A stretch of 64,000 nt of DNA. It comes from Burkholderia sp. WSM2232. GTDB lineage: Bacteria; Pseudomonadota; Gammaproteobacteria; Burkholderiales; Burkholderiaceae. Positions 53,172 through 61,869 of the stretch are shown one piece after another. The notes under the pieces were generated by a model. It made no database searches and was not told where the DNA came from. It saw nothing but the letters and a program-made list of their open reading frames with translations. The stretch is taken from contig NZ_AWZV01000028.1 of the NCBI RefSeq assembly GCF_000472545.1, forward strand, positions 1 to 64,000. The letters are read 5' to 3'. A program made the translations under genes and the position numbers. Each line of letters opens with the position of its first letter. Position 1 is the stretch's first letter.

Positions 53172-53248
53172 ATTGGAATCTCCCTCATACAACCGGTTGG
53201 CGTCATGACCAACCGGGAGATTCCAGTTTAAACAGGTATCCGAACTAT

Positions 53249-54241
53249 TTACACCTGGCCGGATAGCCAACGCACGTACCGATCGACACCTTCCTGCACG
53301 CTCAGAAACGGCGCGTCGTAGCCGGCCGCGCGCAGCTTCGTGAGGTCCGCCTGCGTGAAGCACTGATACTTGCCGCGCAGCGCGTCGGGAAACGGAATGT
53401 ATTCGATCAGTCCGCGCTGCACCTGGTCGGCAAGCGAAAGCGGCGGCTCGTTATCGAGCGCGCGCAGCGTGTTGACCACCGTGCTCGCAATGTCGTTGAA
53501 CGGCTGCGCGCGGCCGCTGCCCAGGTTGAAAATGCCCGACTTGTGCGGATTGTCGAAGAAGAACAGGTTGACTTTCACCACGTCTTCGACCGAAACGAAA
53601 TCGCGCGTCTGCTCGCCCGCCGCATAGCCGTTGTATTCGCCGAACAGCTTAACCTTGCCCTCGGCGCGGAACTGGTTGAAGTTGTGAAACGCGACCGACG
53701 CCATGCGTGCCTTGTGCGTTTCGCGCGGGCCGTACACGTTGAAATAGCGGAAGCCCGCGATCTGGCTTTTCGCGTGCGGCAGCGCGCGGCGAATCACCTG
53801 GTCGAACAGAAATTTCGAATAGCCGTACACGTTGAGCGGCTGCTCCACTTCGCGCTCTTCGACGAAACGGCTCGAACCGCCGTATGTGGCCGCTGAGGAC
53901 GCGTAGAGGAACTGGATGTTCTGCTCGAGGCAGATATTCAGCACCTCGCGGCTGTAGCAGAAATTGTTGTCCATCATGTAGCGGCCGTCGGTTTCCATCG
54001 TGTCCGAACAGGCGCCTTCGTGGAAGATCGCGCGCACGCGGCCGAAATCGCCGCGCGCAAATCGCTCGAGGAATGCGGTCTTGTCCACGTAATCGTCGAT
54101 CTCGCAGTCGACGAGATTCCTGAACTTGTCCGCACGCGTCAGATTGTCCACGGCGATGATGCGTTGTTCGCCGCGCTCGTTGAGCGCCTTGACGAGGTTG
54201 CTGCCGATAAAGCCGGCCGCGCCGGTGACGATGAGGGTCAT
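53249..54241 (-). CDS. hldD: ADP-L-glycero-D-manno-heptose 6-epimerase
   Basis: Last step in ADP-L,D-heptose synthesis for the LPS inner core. The 330-aa SDR enzyme has the NADP-binding TGAAGFIGSNLVKALNERG, the HEGACSDTMETDG segment typical of HldD, the catalytic Tyr/Lys in VYGYSKFLFDQ, and FRYFNVYGPRE. CGGGA lies upstream of the ATG at 54241. It is encoded in order ugd-hldA-hldD; the heptose nucleotidyltransferase hldC is not in this window. Confidence 0.97.
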   Translation of the reverse strand: MTLIVTGAAGFIGSNLVKALNERGEQRIIAVDNLTRADKFRNLVDCEIDDYVDKTAFLERFARGDFGRVRAIFHEGACSDTMETDGRYMMDNNFCYSREVLNICLEQNIQFLYASSAATYGGSSRFVEEREVEQPLNVYGYSKFLFDQVIRRALPHAKSQIAGFRYFNVYGPRETHKARMASVAFHNFNQFRAEGKVKLFGEYNGYAAGEQTRDFVSVEDVVKVNLFFFDNPHKSGIFNLGSGRAQPFNDIASTVVNTLRALDNEPPLSLADQVQRGLIEYIPFPDALRGKYQCFTQADLTKLRAAGYDAPFLSVQEGVDRYVRWLSGQV

Positions 54242-54380
54242 GATTGTCCCGCGGTAATGAGCCTTGCATGGAGCGAAGCGGGCGACACGGCGCCGGCTTC
54301 GAACGGCAGGTTGGCTGGCGCCCAACCGGTCCTTGTTGCGCGCTGCCCGTAGGCTTTTGCGGCAGGACCCGTCAGGCGCG

Positions 54381-55388
54381 TCAATGAAAGAGTTCGTCGT
54401 AGTCGACGGTGGCCGTGCCCAGCTTGCCGACCACGATACCGGCCGCGCGATTGGCAAGCCCGACCGCTTCGACAAGCGGCAGACCCGCGCCCAGCATGGT
54501 GGCGAGCGTGGCAATCACGGTGTCGCCCGCGCCCGAGACATCATACACTTCGCGCGCGACGGCCGATGTGTGCAGGATGCCGTCGTCGGAGAAGAGCGTC
54601 ATGCCTTCTTCCGAACGCGTGAGCAGCAAGGCCTTGAACTGCAGATCCGCGCGCAATCTGCTGACGCGCTCGGTCAGGTCTTCTTCCGATTTCCACTGAC
54701 CGACCACTTCGCGCAGCTCGGCGCGGTTCGGCGTGATCAGCGTGGCGCCACGATAACGCTCCCAGTCGTCGCCCTTCGGGTCGACCAGCACCGGCTTGCC
54801 GGCTGCATGCGCTCTCGCGATCATCTGCGTGACGTGGGTCAGTCCGCCCTTTGCGTAATCGGACATCAGGATCACGTCGTGCGACGGCAGCAATTCGTCG
54901 AAGCGCGCGAGACCGGCGAGCAACACCTCGTGCGCCGGCGAGTTCTCGAAGTCGACGCGCAGCAACTGTTGCTGGCGCGACAGCACGCGCAGCTTGATGG
55001 TGGTCAGCAGCGCGGGATCGCGTTCAAGATGCGGGTTCACGCCGCTCTCACCGAGCAACTGCACGATGCGCTCACCCGGTTCATCGTGGCCGACCACGCA
55101 CAGCAGCCCCGCCTGCGCGCCGAGCGCCGCCGCGTTGCGCGCGACGTTCGCCGCGCCGCCAAGGCGGTCTTCCTGGCGCTGCACGTGCACGACGGGCACC
55201 GGTGCTTCCGGCGAGATGCGATTGACGTCGCCGAACCAGTAACGGTCGAGCATCACGTCACCGACGACGAGCACGCGCGCCGCCGCGATCTGTGCGCGCG
55301 GCACCGCCGTCAACGCTGACGACGGCGAGGCTGCGATAGAGTCGGGCCGGGACTCAGGCATCGGCTGCAAGTTCAGAGGGTTGTGCAT
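54381..55388 (-). CDS. hldA: D-glycero-beta-D-manno-heptose-7-phosphate kinase
   Basis: PfkB-family kinase making heptose 1,7-bisphosphate for the LPS core. The 335-aa product corresponds only to the kinase half of E. coli HldE (RfaE domain I); the adenylyltransferase half is absent, as in other Burkholderia. Segments: VLVVGDVMLDRYWFGDVNRI, LGGAANVARNAAALGAQAG, VLVDPKGDDWERYRGATLI and the ATP-site YDVSGAGDTVIATLA. The start at 55388 overlaps the end of ugd by 35 bases; the first about 35 residues are an unconserved-looking extension, and ATG 55349 or later starts are possible. Confidence 0.94.
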   Translation of the reverse strand: MHNPLNLQPMPESRPDSIAASPSSALTAVPRAQIAAARVLVVGDVMLDRYWFGDVNRISPEAPVPVVHVQRQEDRLGGAANVARNAAALGAQAGLLCVVGHDEPGERIVQLLGESGVNPHLERDPALLTTIKLRVLSRQQQLLRVDFENSPAHEVLLAGLARFDELLPSHDVILMSDYAKGGLTHVTQMIARAHAAGKPVLVDPKGDDWERYRGATLITPNRAELREVVGQWKSEEDLTERVSRLRADLQFKALLLTRSEEGMTLFSDDGILHTSAVAREVYDVSGAGDTVIATLATMLGAGLPLVEAVGLANRAAGIVVGKLGTATVDYDELFH

Positions 55389-56757
55389 AAGGGCGTCCAA
55401 TCGAGTGATAGTCGATGCCGAGTTCGTTCATCGCATCCGGTTCGTAGAGATTGCGGCCGTCGAAAATGACCGGCGACTTCAATACGGATTTTAGATGCGC
55501 GAAGTCCGGGCTCTTGAACTCCTTCCATTCGGTGACGATGACAAGCGCGTCCGCGCCCGTAAGCGTTTCGTCCTGCGTGTTCGCGAATTGCAAACGCGCG
55601 AGCTGGTCCGGCGAGTCATGGAGGTCCATGGCGAAGACCCGGCGCGCCTCGGTCACGGCGACCGGGTCGTATGCACGCACCTGTGCGCCGCGCGCGAGCA
55701 GTTCCGCAATCACGCGGCGGCTCGGCGCTTCGCGCATGTCGTCGGTATTCGGCTTGAACGCGAGTCCCCACACAGCGAAGGTGCGGCCTGCCAGATCATT
55801 GCCCCATTTGTGCGTGATCTTTTGCACGAGCACGTCTTTCTGCCGGTAGTTCACTTCCTCGACGGCTTCGAGAATGCGCAGATTGTGACCGCTTTCGCTG
55901 GCCGTGCGGATCAGCGCCTGAACGTCCTTCGGGAAGCATGAGCCGCCATAGCCGCAGCCGGCATACAGGAAGTGATAGCCGATACGCGGGTCCGAGCCGA
56001 TGCCGCGGCGCACCGCCTCGATGTCGGCGCCCACCCGGTCGGCGAGATTCGACATTTCGTTCATGAACGAGATGCGCGTGGCCAGCATTGCATTGGCCGC
56101 GTACTTGGTAAATTCGGCCGAGCGCACGTCCATGTACAGCGTGCGCTCGTGATTGCGGTTAAACGGCGCATAGAGGCGCTTCATCAGTTCACGCGCGCGC
56201 AAGCCGGCTTCGTCCTCGTCGCTGCCGAGCACGATGCGGTCCGGCCGCATGAAGTCGTCCACCGCCGCACCTTCTTTCAGAAACTCCGGGTTCGACACGA
56301 CCGAAAAGCGGTGCTTGTCGCTCCCGGCGAGCCCGCGCTTTGCGAGCTCTTCTTCGACGACCGCGCGCACGCGCTGCGCCGTGCCGACCGGCACCGTCGA
56401 TTTATCGACGATCACCTTGAAGCCGTTCATCGTACGGCCGATGTTGCGCGCCGCTTCGAGGACGTACTGCAGGTCTGCGGAGCCGTCTTCGTCGGGCGGC
56501 GTGCCGACGGCGATGAACTGCACGTCGCCGTGAGCGACGCTCGCCTCAATGTCCGTCGAAAAGGTGATACGCCCGGCCGCCCGGGTGCGTGCAATGATTT
56601 CCTGCAAGCCCGGCTCGTGAATGGGCACGCCGCCGTTGTTGAGAATTTCGATCTTGCGCGGATCGACGTCCAGACAGAACACGTCGTTGCCGATTTCAGC
56701 GAGACACGCGCCTGTGACGAGGCCCACGTAGCCAGTGCCGATAATGGTGATTTTCAT
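55354..56757 (-). CDS. ugd: UDP-glucose 6-dehydrogenase
   Basis: NAD+-dependent four-electron oxidation of UDP-glucose to UDP-glucuronate, a precursor of capsule, exopolysaccharide and, in Burkholderia, L-Ara4N modification of lipid A. The 467-aa product has the Rossmann GTGYVGLVTGACLAEIG at residues 7-23, the catalytic Cys in YGGSCFPKD (about residue 265-275), the central KYAANAMLATRISFMNEMSN helix and the C-terminal WGLAFKPNTDDMREAPS. It is the first gene of the ugd-hldA-hldD set and overlaps hldA. Confidence 0.97.
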   Translation of the reverse strand: MKITIIGTGYVGLVTGACLAEIGNDVFCLDVDPRKIEILNNGGVPIHEPGLQEIIARTRAAGRITFSTDIEASVAHGDVQFIAVGTPPDEDGSADLQYVLEAARNIGRTMNGFKVIVDKSTVPVGTAQRVRAVVEEELAKRGLAGSDKHRFSVVSNPEFLKEGAAVDDFMRPDRIVLGSDEDEAGLRARELMKRLYAPFNRNHERTLYMDVRSAEFTKYAANAMLATRISFMNEMSNLADRVGADIEAVRRGIGSDPRIGYHFLYAGCGYGGSCFPKDVQALIRTASESGHNLRILEAVEEVNYRQKDVLVQKITHKWGNDLAGRTFAVWGLAFKPNTDDMREAPSRRVIAELLARGAQVRAYDPVAVTEARRVFAMDLHDSPDQLARLQFANTQDETLTGADALVIVTEWKEFKSPDFAHLKSVLKSPVIFDGRNLYEPDAMNELGIDYHSIGRPYAQPSELAADA

Positions 56758-56838
56758 ACGCTTTCCGGTTGAAGGTTCCGGTGATGATCTCCGGCGATAA
56801 AGCCGGTCATGAACACGCTGCCCAAGCCGTGCGCAAAC

Positions 56839-58014
56839 TCAGCTCGACGCGGTGATGGGCTCGACCCGGCGCGGCGCATAGGTTTCCCAGCCGCTGCAGC
56901 CTGGGCACTGCCAATAGAAAAGCCGCGCCCTGAAACCGCAATTCTGGCACGTGTAGCGCGGCAGATTTTTGGTGCGCTGGCGGATCAGTGTGCGCATCAA
57001 TTCGAGTTCGCTGCGCCGCGGTTCCTCCGCGACGGCCTGCTGCGCCTCGAGCAGGCGCGTCATGCCTGCCAGGTTGGGCGACTTCTGCATCTGCGAACGC
57101 GCGAGCGCATGCGCAGCGTCCGGCCCGCGCAGCGACGCGACATGCTGATACGCGACGTCGAGCAGATCGTTGCTCGGGTAGCGGTCAACCCAGCTCGTGA
57201 GCAGATCGGCACCTTCCTGCGCGCGGCCGAGCGCTTCGTACGCCTTCATCAGCTTTTCGGCGACGAGCGGCAAATAAGCCGGGTTCTGTTCCTCTACGCG
57301 CCGCCACTGCGCGATCGCCGCCTCCTGCGAACCCGCGGCGGCGTCGACGTCGCCGAACAGGATCGTGGCGCGCACGTTGGTGGGATTCGCCTTCAGCGCG
57401 AAGCCGAGCTGACGGCGTGCTTCGTCGGGCTTTTTCTGCTGCAGCGCTTCCTGTGCGAGTTCGCAATGAAACTGCGCGATTTCCTTGTCGAGCGACTCCG
57501 TGCCCATTGTTTCCAGATGGCGCGCAGTGTCGATCGACTTGAGCCAGTCCTTCTCGATTTCGTAGATGGTGAGCAGCGCGCGCTGCGCGCCCAACGCGTA
57601 GTCGCCGGTTTCCAGCGAGCGGAACGTCTCTTCGGCGCGATCCAGCAGGCCGGCCTTCAGAAAGTCCTGACCCAGTTCGAACAGTGCGTGATCGCGTTCG
57701 CTAACCGGCAGATCCGCGCGGCTGAGAAGATTCTGATGCACGCGTATCGCGCGATCGGTCTCGCCGCGGCGCCGGAACAGATTGCCGAGCGCGAAATGCA
57801 GCTCGACCGTTTCCGGATCGAGCTTGACGACTTCAATGAACGCGTCGATCGCCTGGTCGGGCTGCTCGTTGAGCAGGAAGTTCAGGCCGCGGAAATACGA
57901 ACGCGGCAAATTGGCGCTTTCCGACAGCAGCGTCTTGAGGTCGTAGCGCGCAGCCATCCAGCCGAACGCGAAAGCGACGGGAATGACGAGCAGCCACCAG
58001 AAGTCTAGATCCAT
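56839..58014 (-). CDS. lapB: LPS assembly regulator LapB (YciM)
   Basis: Inner-membrane TPR protein that, with YejM/LapC-type partners, controls LpxC degradation by FtsH and so LPS amount. The 391-aa product has one N-terminal transmembrane helix (FWWLLVIPVAFAFGWMAAR), about nine TPR repeats (residues about 35-340, including DAFIEVVKLDPETVELHFAL), and a C-terminal rubredoxin-like zinc site with two CxxC pairs (YTCQNCGF, WQCPGCSGW). The start at ATG 58014 lacks a strong ribosome binding site. It directly follows lapA. Confidence 0.96.
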   Translation of the reverse strand: MDLDFWWLLVIPVAFAFGWMAARYDLKTLLSESANLPRSYFRGLNFLLNEQPDQAIDAFIEVVKLDPETVELHFALGNLFRRRGETDRAIRVHQNLLSRADLPVSERDHALFELGQDFLKAGLLDRAEETFRSLETGDYALGAQRALLTIYEIEKDWLKSIDTARHLETMGTESLDKEIAQFHCELAQEALQQKKPDEARRQLGFALKANPTNVRATILFGDVDAAAGSQEAAIAQWRRVEEQNPAYLPLVAEKLMKAYEALGRAQEGADLLTSWVDRYPSNDLLDVAYQHVASLRGPDAAHALARSQMQKSPNLAGMTRLLEAQQAVAEEPRRSELELMRTLIRQRTKNLPRYTCQNCGFRARLFYWQCPGCSGWETYAPRRVEPITASS

Positions 58015-58082
58015 GCGATGAATGCAAATGAGCCGAAAGGCGGGAACGGGATGCCGCGAAGGCGCGCGGCCGAAGGACACAA

Positions 58083-58376
58083 TCAGATCAGCGGCGGCAT
58101 GGGCGGCTGTTCGACAGCCACCGGCGTCTCGCGCGCCACGCGCAGCTCACGCTTCAATCGGCCGTTTTCCATGCGCAGGCGCACCACGGCGGGCATGGAC
58201 GAAACAAGGCCCGCAAGCAAGCCGACCACGAAGAACGCCAGCCCGATGAGAATGAGCGGCGCCGACCATGCGTAGCCCGCGAGGAAATTCAGCGTAGCGG
58301 GTTGTGTATTGGAGAGTGCGAGCACGAGCAGCAGCACGAACACCAGTACACGGATCAGCCAGACGATAAATTTCAT
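58083..58376 (-). CDS. lapA: LapA-domain membrane protein
   Basis: A 97-aa inner-membrane protein (DUF1049/LapA) with two transmembrane helices (VWLIRVLVFVLLLVLALSNT and APLILIGLAFFVVGLLAGLV) and a basic cytoplasmic tail. It is paired with LapB, 68 bases downstream; in E. coli lapAB are co-transcribed and act in LPS assembly. The region upstream to ihfB (about 440 bases) should hold the promoter. Confidence 0.95.
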   Translation of the reverse strand: MKFIVWLIRVLVFVLLLVLALSNTQPATLNFLAGYAWSAPLILIGLAFFVVGLLAGLVSSMPAVVRLRMENGRLKRELRVARETPVAVEQPPMPPLI

Positions 58377-58817
58377 GAATAGATCTCTTCACGGCAGTTG
58401 CGGGGTGACGCCGGCCTGATGACGCGTCGCGCCACGGTGTTTGCCCGCGCCGAAGTGACCCGTATTGTAATTGAAGCCCTCGCGGCTGGGCAGGAACTGG
58501 CGGAGCGCGGGCTTACAGAAAACTGTGGGCGGGGCGAATGCGTCGTGAAAGGAGCCGCGACCACGTGGAACGCCGGGAACAGAGAGCCGCGCTGAGAGCG
58601 CGAACAAAGCTGCGAGCTGGAGTGCGAGCCGAACTCTGGGACAAGAACGCAACGAGATGGAAAGGAACCCAACGCCAGGCAGCGGCCAATGTCAAAAATT
58701 GCCTGGGCGAAAAAAAAGCGCCGAAAGGCGCTTTTTCTGGTCTTTTGCCGACTGGCACTGGCCGCTCACGCCGCCAACGCCATGCTGCGAAACTGCACAG
58801 CACGCACAGCGGAGCAT
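58377..58817. other. Intergenic stretch between ihfB and lapA
   Basis: About 440 bases. It contains the terminator at 58710-58736 after ihfB, and presumably the lapAB promoter. Frames crossing it are GC-driven and lack ribosome binding sites; no gene is supported. Confidence 0.5.
58710..58736. terminator. Terminator downstream of ihfB
   Basis: Stem AGCGCC / GGCGCT with a GAAA tetraloop, A8 on the left (T8 on the - strand) and T5 on the right. It lies 80 bases after the ihfB stop codon and ends the rpsA-ihfB transcript. Confidence 0.92.
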
Positions 58818-59141
58818 TTACAGATCGTCGTCCGGCTCTTCGGCCTTCAACGGCTCGCCCGCGCGACGGTCGACCCGCTCACGCAACTCCTTGCCCGGCT
58901 TGAAGTGCGGCACGTACTTCTCGGGCACCAGCACTTTTTCGCCCGACTTGGGATTGCGCCCAACGCGGGAAGGACGGCGGTTCAGGCCGAAGCTGCCAAA
59001 ACCTCGAATTTCGATGCGATGACCTTTGGCGAGCGCCTCCGACATCGCATCAAGCATCGTCTTGACCGCGAAATCCGCATCTTTCAATACGAGCTGCGGA
59101 AAGCGCGTAGCCAGTTGGGCGACCAATTCCGATTTGGTCAT
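58818..59141 (-). CDS. ihfB: Integration host factor, beta subunit
   Basis: DNA-bending nucleoid protein that dimerises with IhfA; relevant to sigma-54 promoters such as those served by the activator at 21.5-22.9 kb. The 107-aa product begins MTKSELVAQLATRFPQL and has the beta-arm signature HRIEIRGFGSFGLNRRPSR, followed by GRNPKSGEKVLVPEKYVPHF and FKPGKELRERV. It is about 13 residues longer than E. coli IhfB owing to an acidic C-terminal tail (EEPDDDL). It lies downstream of rpsA, the common bacterial order. Confidence 0.97.
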   Translation of the reverse strand: MTKSELVAQLATRFPQLVLKDADFAVKTMLDAMSEALAKGHRIEIRGFGSFGLNRRPSRVGRNPKSGEKVLVPEKYVPHFKPGKELRERVDRRAGEPLKAEEPDDDL

Positions 59142-59248
59142 ACTGCAGCAGACCTCTCAAGAAAACGCCGAGCCGCCCCCGTTGCTCCCCGCGAGGGGTA
59201 CCTGCCGCGAGCGCAAAGCCCGCGCGGCAGGCTGGGGGCGTACCTCAA

Positions 59249-60964
59249 TTACTGGTTCTGGCCGTCGAGCTTAGCCTTCAGCAGCGCGCCGAGGTTCGTC
59301 GTGCCGGTCGCAGCTGCGCTGGAATCGGACGAAGCGAGGCCGCGAATCGCTTCCTGTTGCTCAGCCGAGTCCTTCGCCTTGATCGACAGGTTGATACCAC
59401 GCGACTTGCGATCGATGTTGATGATCATCGCGTTGACCTTGTCGCCTTCCTTCAGCACGTTGCGAGCATCTTCCACACGGTCTTGTGCGATTTCCGAAGC
59501 GCGCAGGTAGCCTTCGACTTCACCCGACAGCTGAACCACTGCACCCTTCGCGTCCACCGACTTGACCACGCCGTCGACGATCGAACCCTTGTCGTTCATT
59601 GCAACGAAGTTGCTGAACGGGTCGCCTTCGAGCTGCTTGATGCCGAGCGAAATGCGTTCCTTCTCGACGTCGATGCCGAGAACGATGGCTTCCACTTCGT
59701 CGCCCTTCTTGTACTTGCGAACAGCTTCTTCGCCCGTTTCCGACCACGACAGATCCGACAGGTGAACCAGACCGTCGATGCCGCCCGGCAGACCGATGAA
59801 GACGCCGAAGTCGGTGATCGACTTGATTGCGCCTTGCAGCTTGTCGCCCTTCTTGAAGTTGCGGCTGAAGTCGTCCCACGGGTTCGGCTTGCACTGCTTC
59901 ATGCCGAGGCTGATACGGCGGCGGTCTTCGTCGATTTCAAGAACCATGACTTCGACTTCGTCGCCCAGTTGCACAACCTTCGACGGTGCAACGTTCTTGT
60001 TCGTCCAGTCCATTTCCGACACGTGGACGAGGCCTTCGATGCCCGATTCCACTTCGACGAATGCGCCGTAGTCGGTGATGTTGGTGACCTTACCGAACAG
60101 ACGCGTGCCCGACGGGTAACGACGCGAGATGCCTTCCCACGGATCGTCGCCCAGTTGCTTGATACCGAGCGAAACGCGGTTCTTTTCCTGGTCGAACTTG
60201 AGGATCTTCGCGGTAACTTCCTGGCCAACCGACAGCACTTCCGACGGGTGACGCACGCGACGCCATGCGATATCCGTAATGTGCAGCAGGCCGTCGATGC
60301 CGCCCAGGTCCACGAACGCGCCGTAGTCGGTGATGTTCTTCACCACGCCTTCCACGATCGCGCCTTCCTTCAGCGTTTCGAGCAGCTTTGCGCGCTCTTC
60401 GCCCTGGGTTGCTTCGATCACGGCGCGGCGCGACAGCACGACGTTGTTACGCTTGCGGTCGAGCTTGATGACGCGGAATTCCAGCGTCTTGCCTTCGTAC
60501 GGGGTCGTGTCCTTGACCGGACGCGTGTCAACCAGCGAACCCGGCAGGAATGCGCGAATGCCGTTGACCATGACGGTCATGCCGCCCTTGACCTTGCCCG
60601 TGATCGTGCCGGTCACGAGTTCGTTGTTGTCGAGAGCCTTTTCCAGCGACAGCCACGAAGCCAGACGCTTCGCCTTGTCGCGCGACAGGATCGTGTCGCC
60701 ATAGCCGTTTTCCAGCGCGTCGATCGCGACGGAAACGAAGTCGCCCGCCTGCACTTCTACCTCGCCCGCGTCGTTCAGGAACTCTTCGAGCGGGATGTAG
60801 GCTTCGGACTTGAGACCAGCGTTGACGACCACGAAGTTGTGGTCGACACGCACGACTTCGGCGGAGATCACTTCGCCGGCGCGCATGTCTTGCTTGGTCA
60901 GCGACTCTTCGAACAGAGCCGCAAAAGATTCGGTATTCGGGGTAGAGGTTTGCAGGTCGGACAT
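59249..60964 (-). CDS. rpsA: 30S ribosomal protein S1
   Basis: A 571-aa mRNA-binding ribosomal protein with six S1 OB domains spanning about residues 25-545; repeats such as GAFVDLGGIDGLLHITDIAW, GAFVEVESGIEGLVHVSEMD and GVFIGLPGGIDGLVHLSDLS are evident. The start at 60964 (MSDLQTSTPNTESF) is chosen over the ATG at 60982 by homology. The bases just before it (AAATTTTGATTTTT) contain no Shine-Dalgarno, as in E. coli rpsA, where S1 autoregulates its own translation through the leader. It is followed by ihfB and preceded by cmk on the same strand. Confidence 0.98.
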   Translation of the reverse strand: MSDLQTSTPNTESFAALFEESLTKQDMRAGEVISAEVVRVDHNFVVVNAGLKSEAYIPLEEFLNDAGEVEVQAGDFVSVAIDALENGYGDTILSRDKAKRLASWLSLEKALDNNELVTGTITGKVKGGMTVMVNGIRAFLPGSLVDTRPVKDTTPYEGKTLEFRVIKLDRKRNNVVLSRRAVIEATQGEERAKLLETLKEGAIVEGVVKNITDYGAFVDLGGIDGLLHITDIAWRRVRHPSEVLSVGQEVTAKILKFDQEKNRVSLGIKQLGDDPWEGISRRYPSGTRLFGKVTNITDYGAFVEVESGIEGLVHVSEMDWTNKNVAPSKVVQLGDEVEVMVLEIDEDRRRISLGMKQCKPNPWDDFSRNFKKGDKLQGAIKSITDFGVFIGLPGGIDGLVHLSDLSWSETGEEAVRKYKKGDEVEAIVLGIDVEKERISLGIKQLEGDPFSNFVAMNDKGSIVDGVVKSVDAKGAVVQLSGEVEGYLRASEIAQDRVEDARNVLKEGDKVNAMIINIDRKSRGINLSIKAKDSAEQQEAIRGLASSDSSAAATGTTNLGALLKAKLDGQNQ

Positions 60965-61147
60965 AAAAATCAAAATTTGCATGGATCTCGCGCTGCCCGG
61001 CTGGCCGGACGGTCAGCAACTACGGCAAGAATGCGAATGCCACGCGGGGTTAAGGGGTTAATACAACGCTTCGCGACAATCGCGAAGCACCTACCAGCAA
61101 CGTACTATTGCCGCCGCCCCAGAGCCGGATTGAAACCATTGCTTCGA

Positions 61148-61834
61148 TCAGCTTTGAGCAACCAGCGCTTCGTACCATTGCACTACCTGCTCGACCGCCT
61201 GATCGACCGACAAGGCGGACGTATCGAGCAGCTTTGCATCTGCTGCGGGCTTAAGTGGCGCGGCTGCGCGCTGACTGTCGCGCTCGTCACGCTCGCGCAA
61301 ATCCCGGAGCAAGTCATCAATATTAGCAGAAAAGCCTTTTTGTATCAATTGCTTATGCCGCCGGGCTGCGCGGGCCTCCACGCTGGCGGTCATGAACACC
61401 TTCAGAATGGCGTCCTGGAAGATCACCGTGCCCATGTCGCGACCGTCCGCGACCAGCCCCGGCTCCTTGCGAAAAGCGCGCTGACGCGCCACCAGCGCGG
61501 CCCGCACCGGGGCATGCACGGCAATCGCCGACGCGCGGCTGCCAACCTCTTCTGCGCGAATTTCCGCCGATACATCGACGCCGTCGAGCTGCGCGAGGCC
61601 CTCGCGAAACGTAATGTGCAGGTCGTCGATCAGCTTGACAAGGGCGTCGACGTCCTCGGCCGCCACCGCGTAGCGCATGCTGGCGAGCGCGGCGAGCCGG
61701 TACAGCGCGCCGCTGTCGAGCAGGTGAAAGCCGAGGCTCGCGGCGACCAGCGCGGCCACGGTGCCTTTGCCGGAGGCACTGGGGCCGTCGATCGTAATGA
61801 CGGGCGTCTGGTGAAAGGGGCGGATCGGTTTCAT
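61148..61834 (-). CDS. cmk: Cytidylate kinase
   Basis: Phosphorylates CMP and dCMP. The 228-aa product starts MKPIRPFHQTPVITIDGPSA with the P-loop GPSASGKGT near residues 17-25, then SGALYRLAAL, the DGRDMGTVIFQDA catalytic strand and the LID-type RRHKQLIQKG with RERDERDSQRAAAPL. It is placed between aroA and rpsA, as in many proteobacteria. Confidence 0.97.
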   Translation of the reverse strand: MKPIRPFHQTPVITIDGPSASGKGTVAALVAASLGFHLLDSGALYRLAALASMRYAVAAEDVDALVKLIDDLHITFREGLAQLDGVDVSAEIRAEEVGSRASAIAVHAPVRAALVARQRAFRKEPGLVADGRDMGTVIFQDAILKVFMTASVEARAARRHKQLIQKGFSANIDDLLRDLRERDERDSQRAAAPLKPAADAKLLDTSALSVDQAVEQVVQWYEALVAQS

Positions 61835-61869
61835 CTAAAAAGTCGCACGTCAGGCGATTCGTACGCGAA

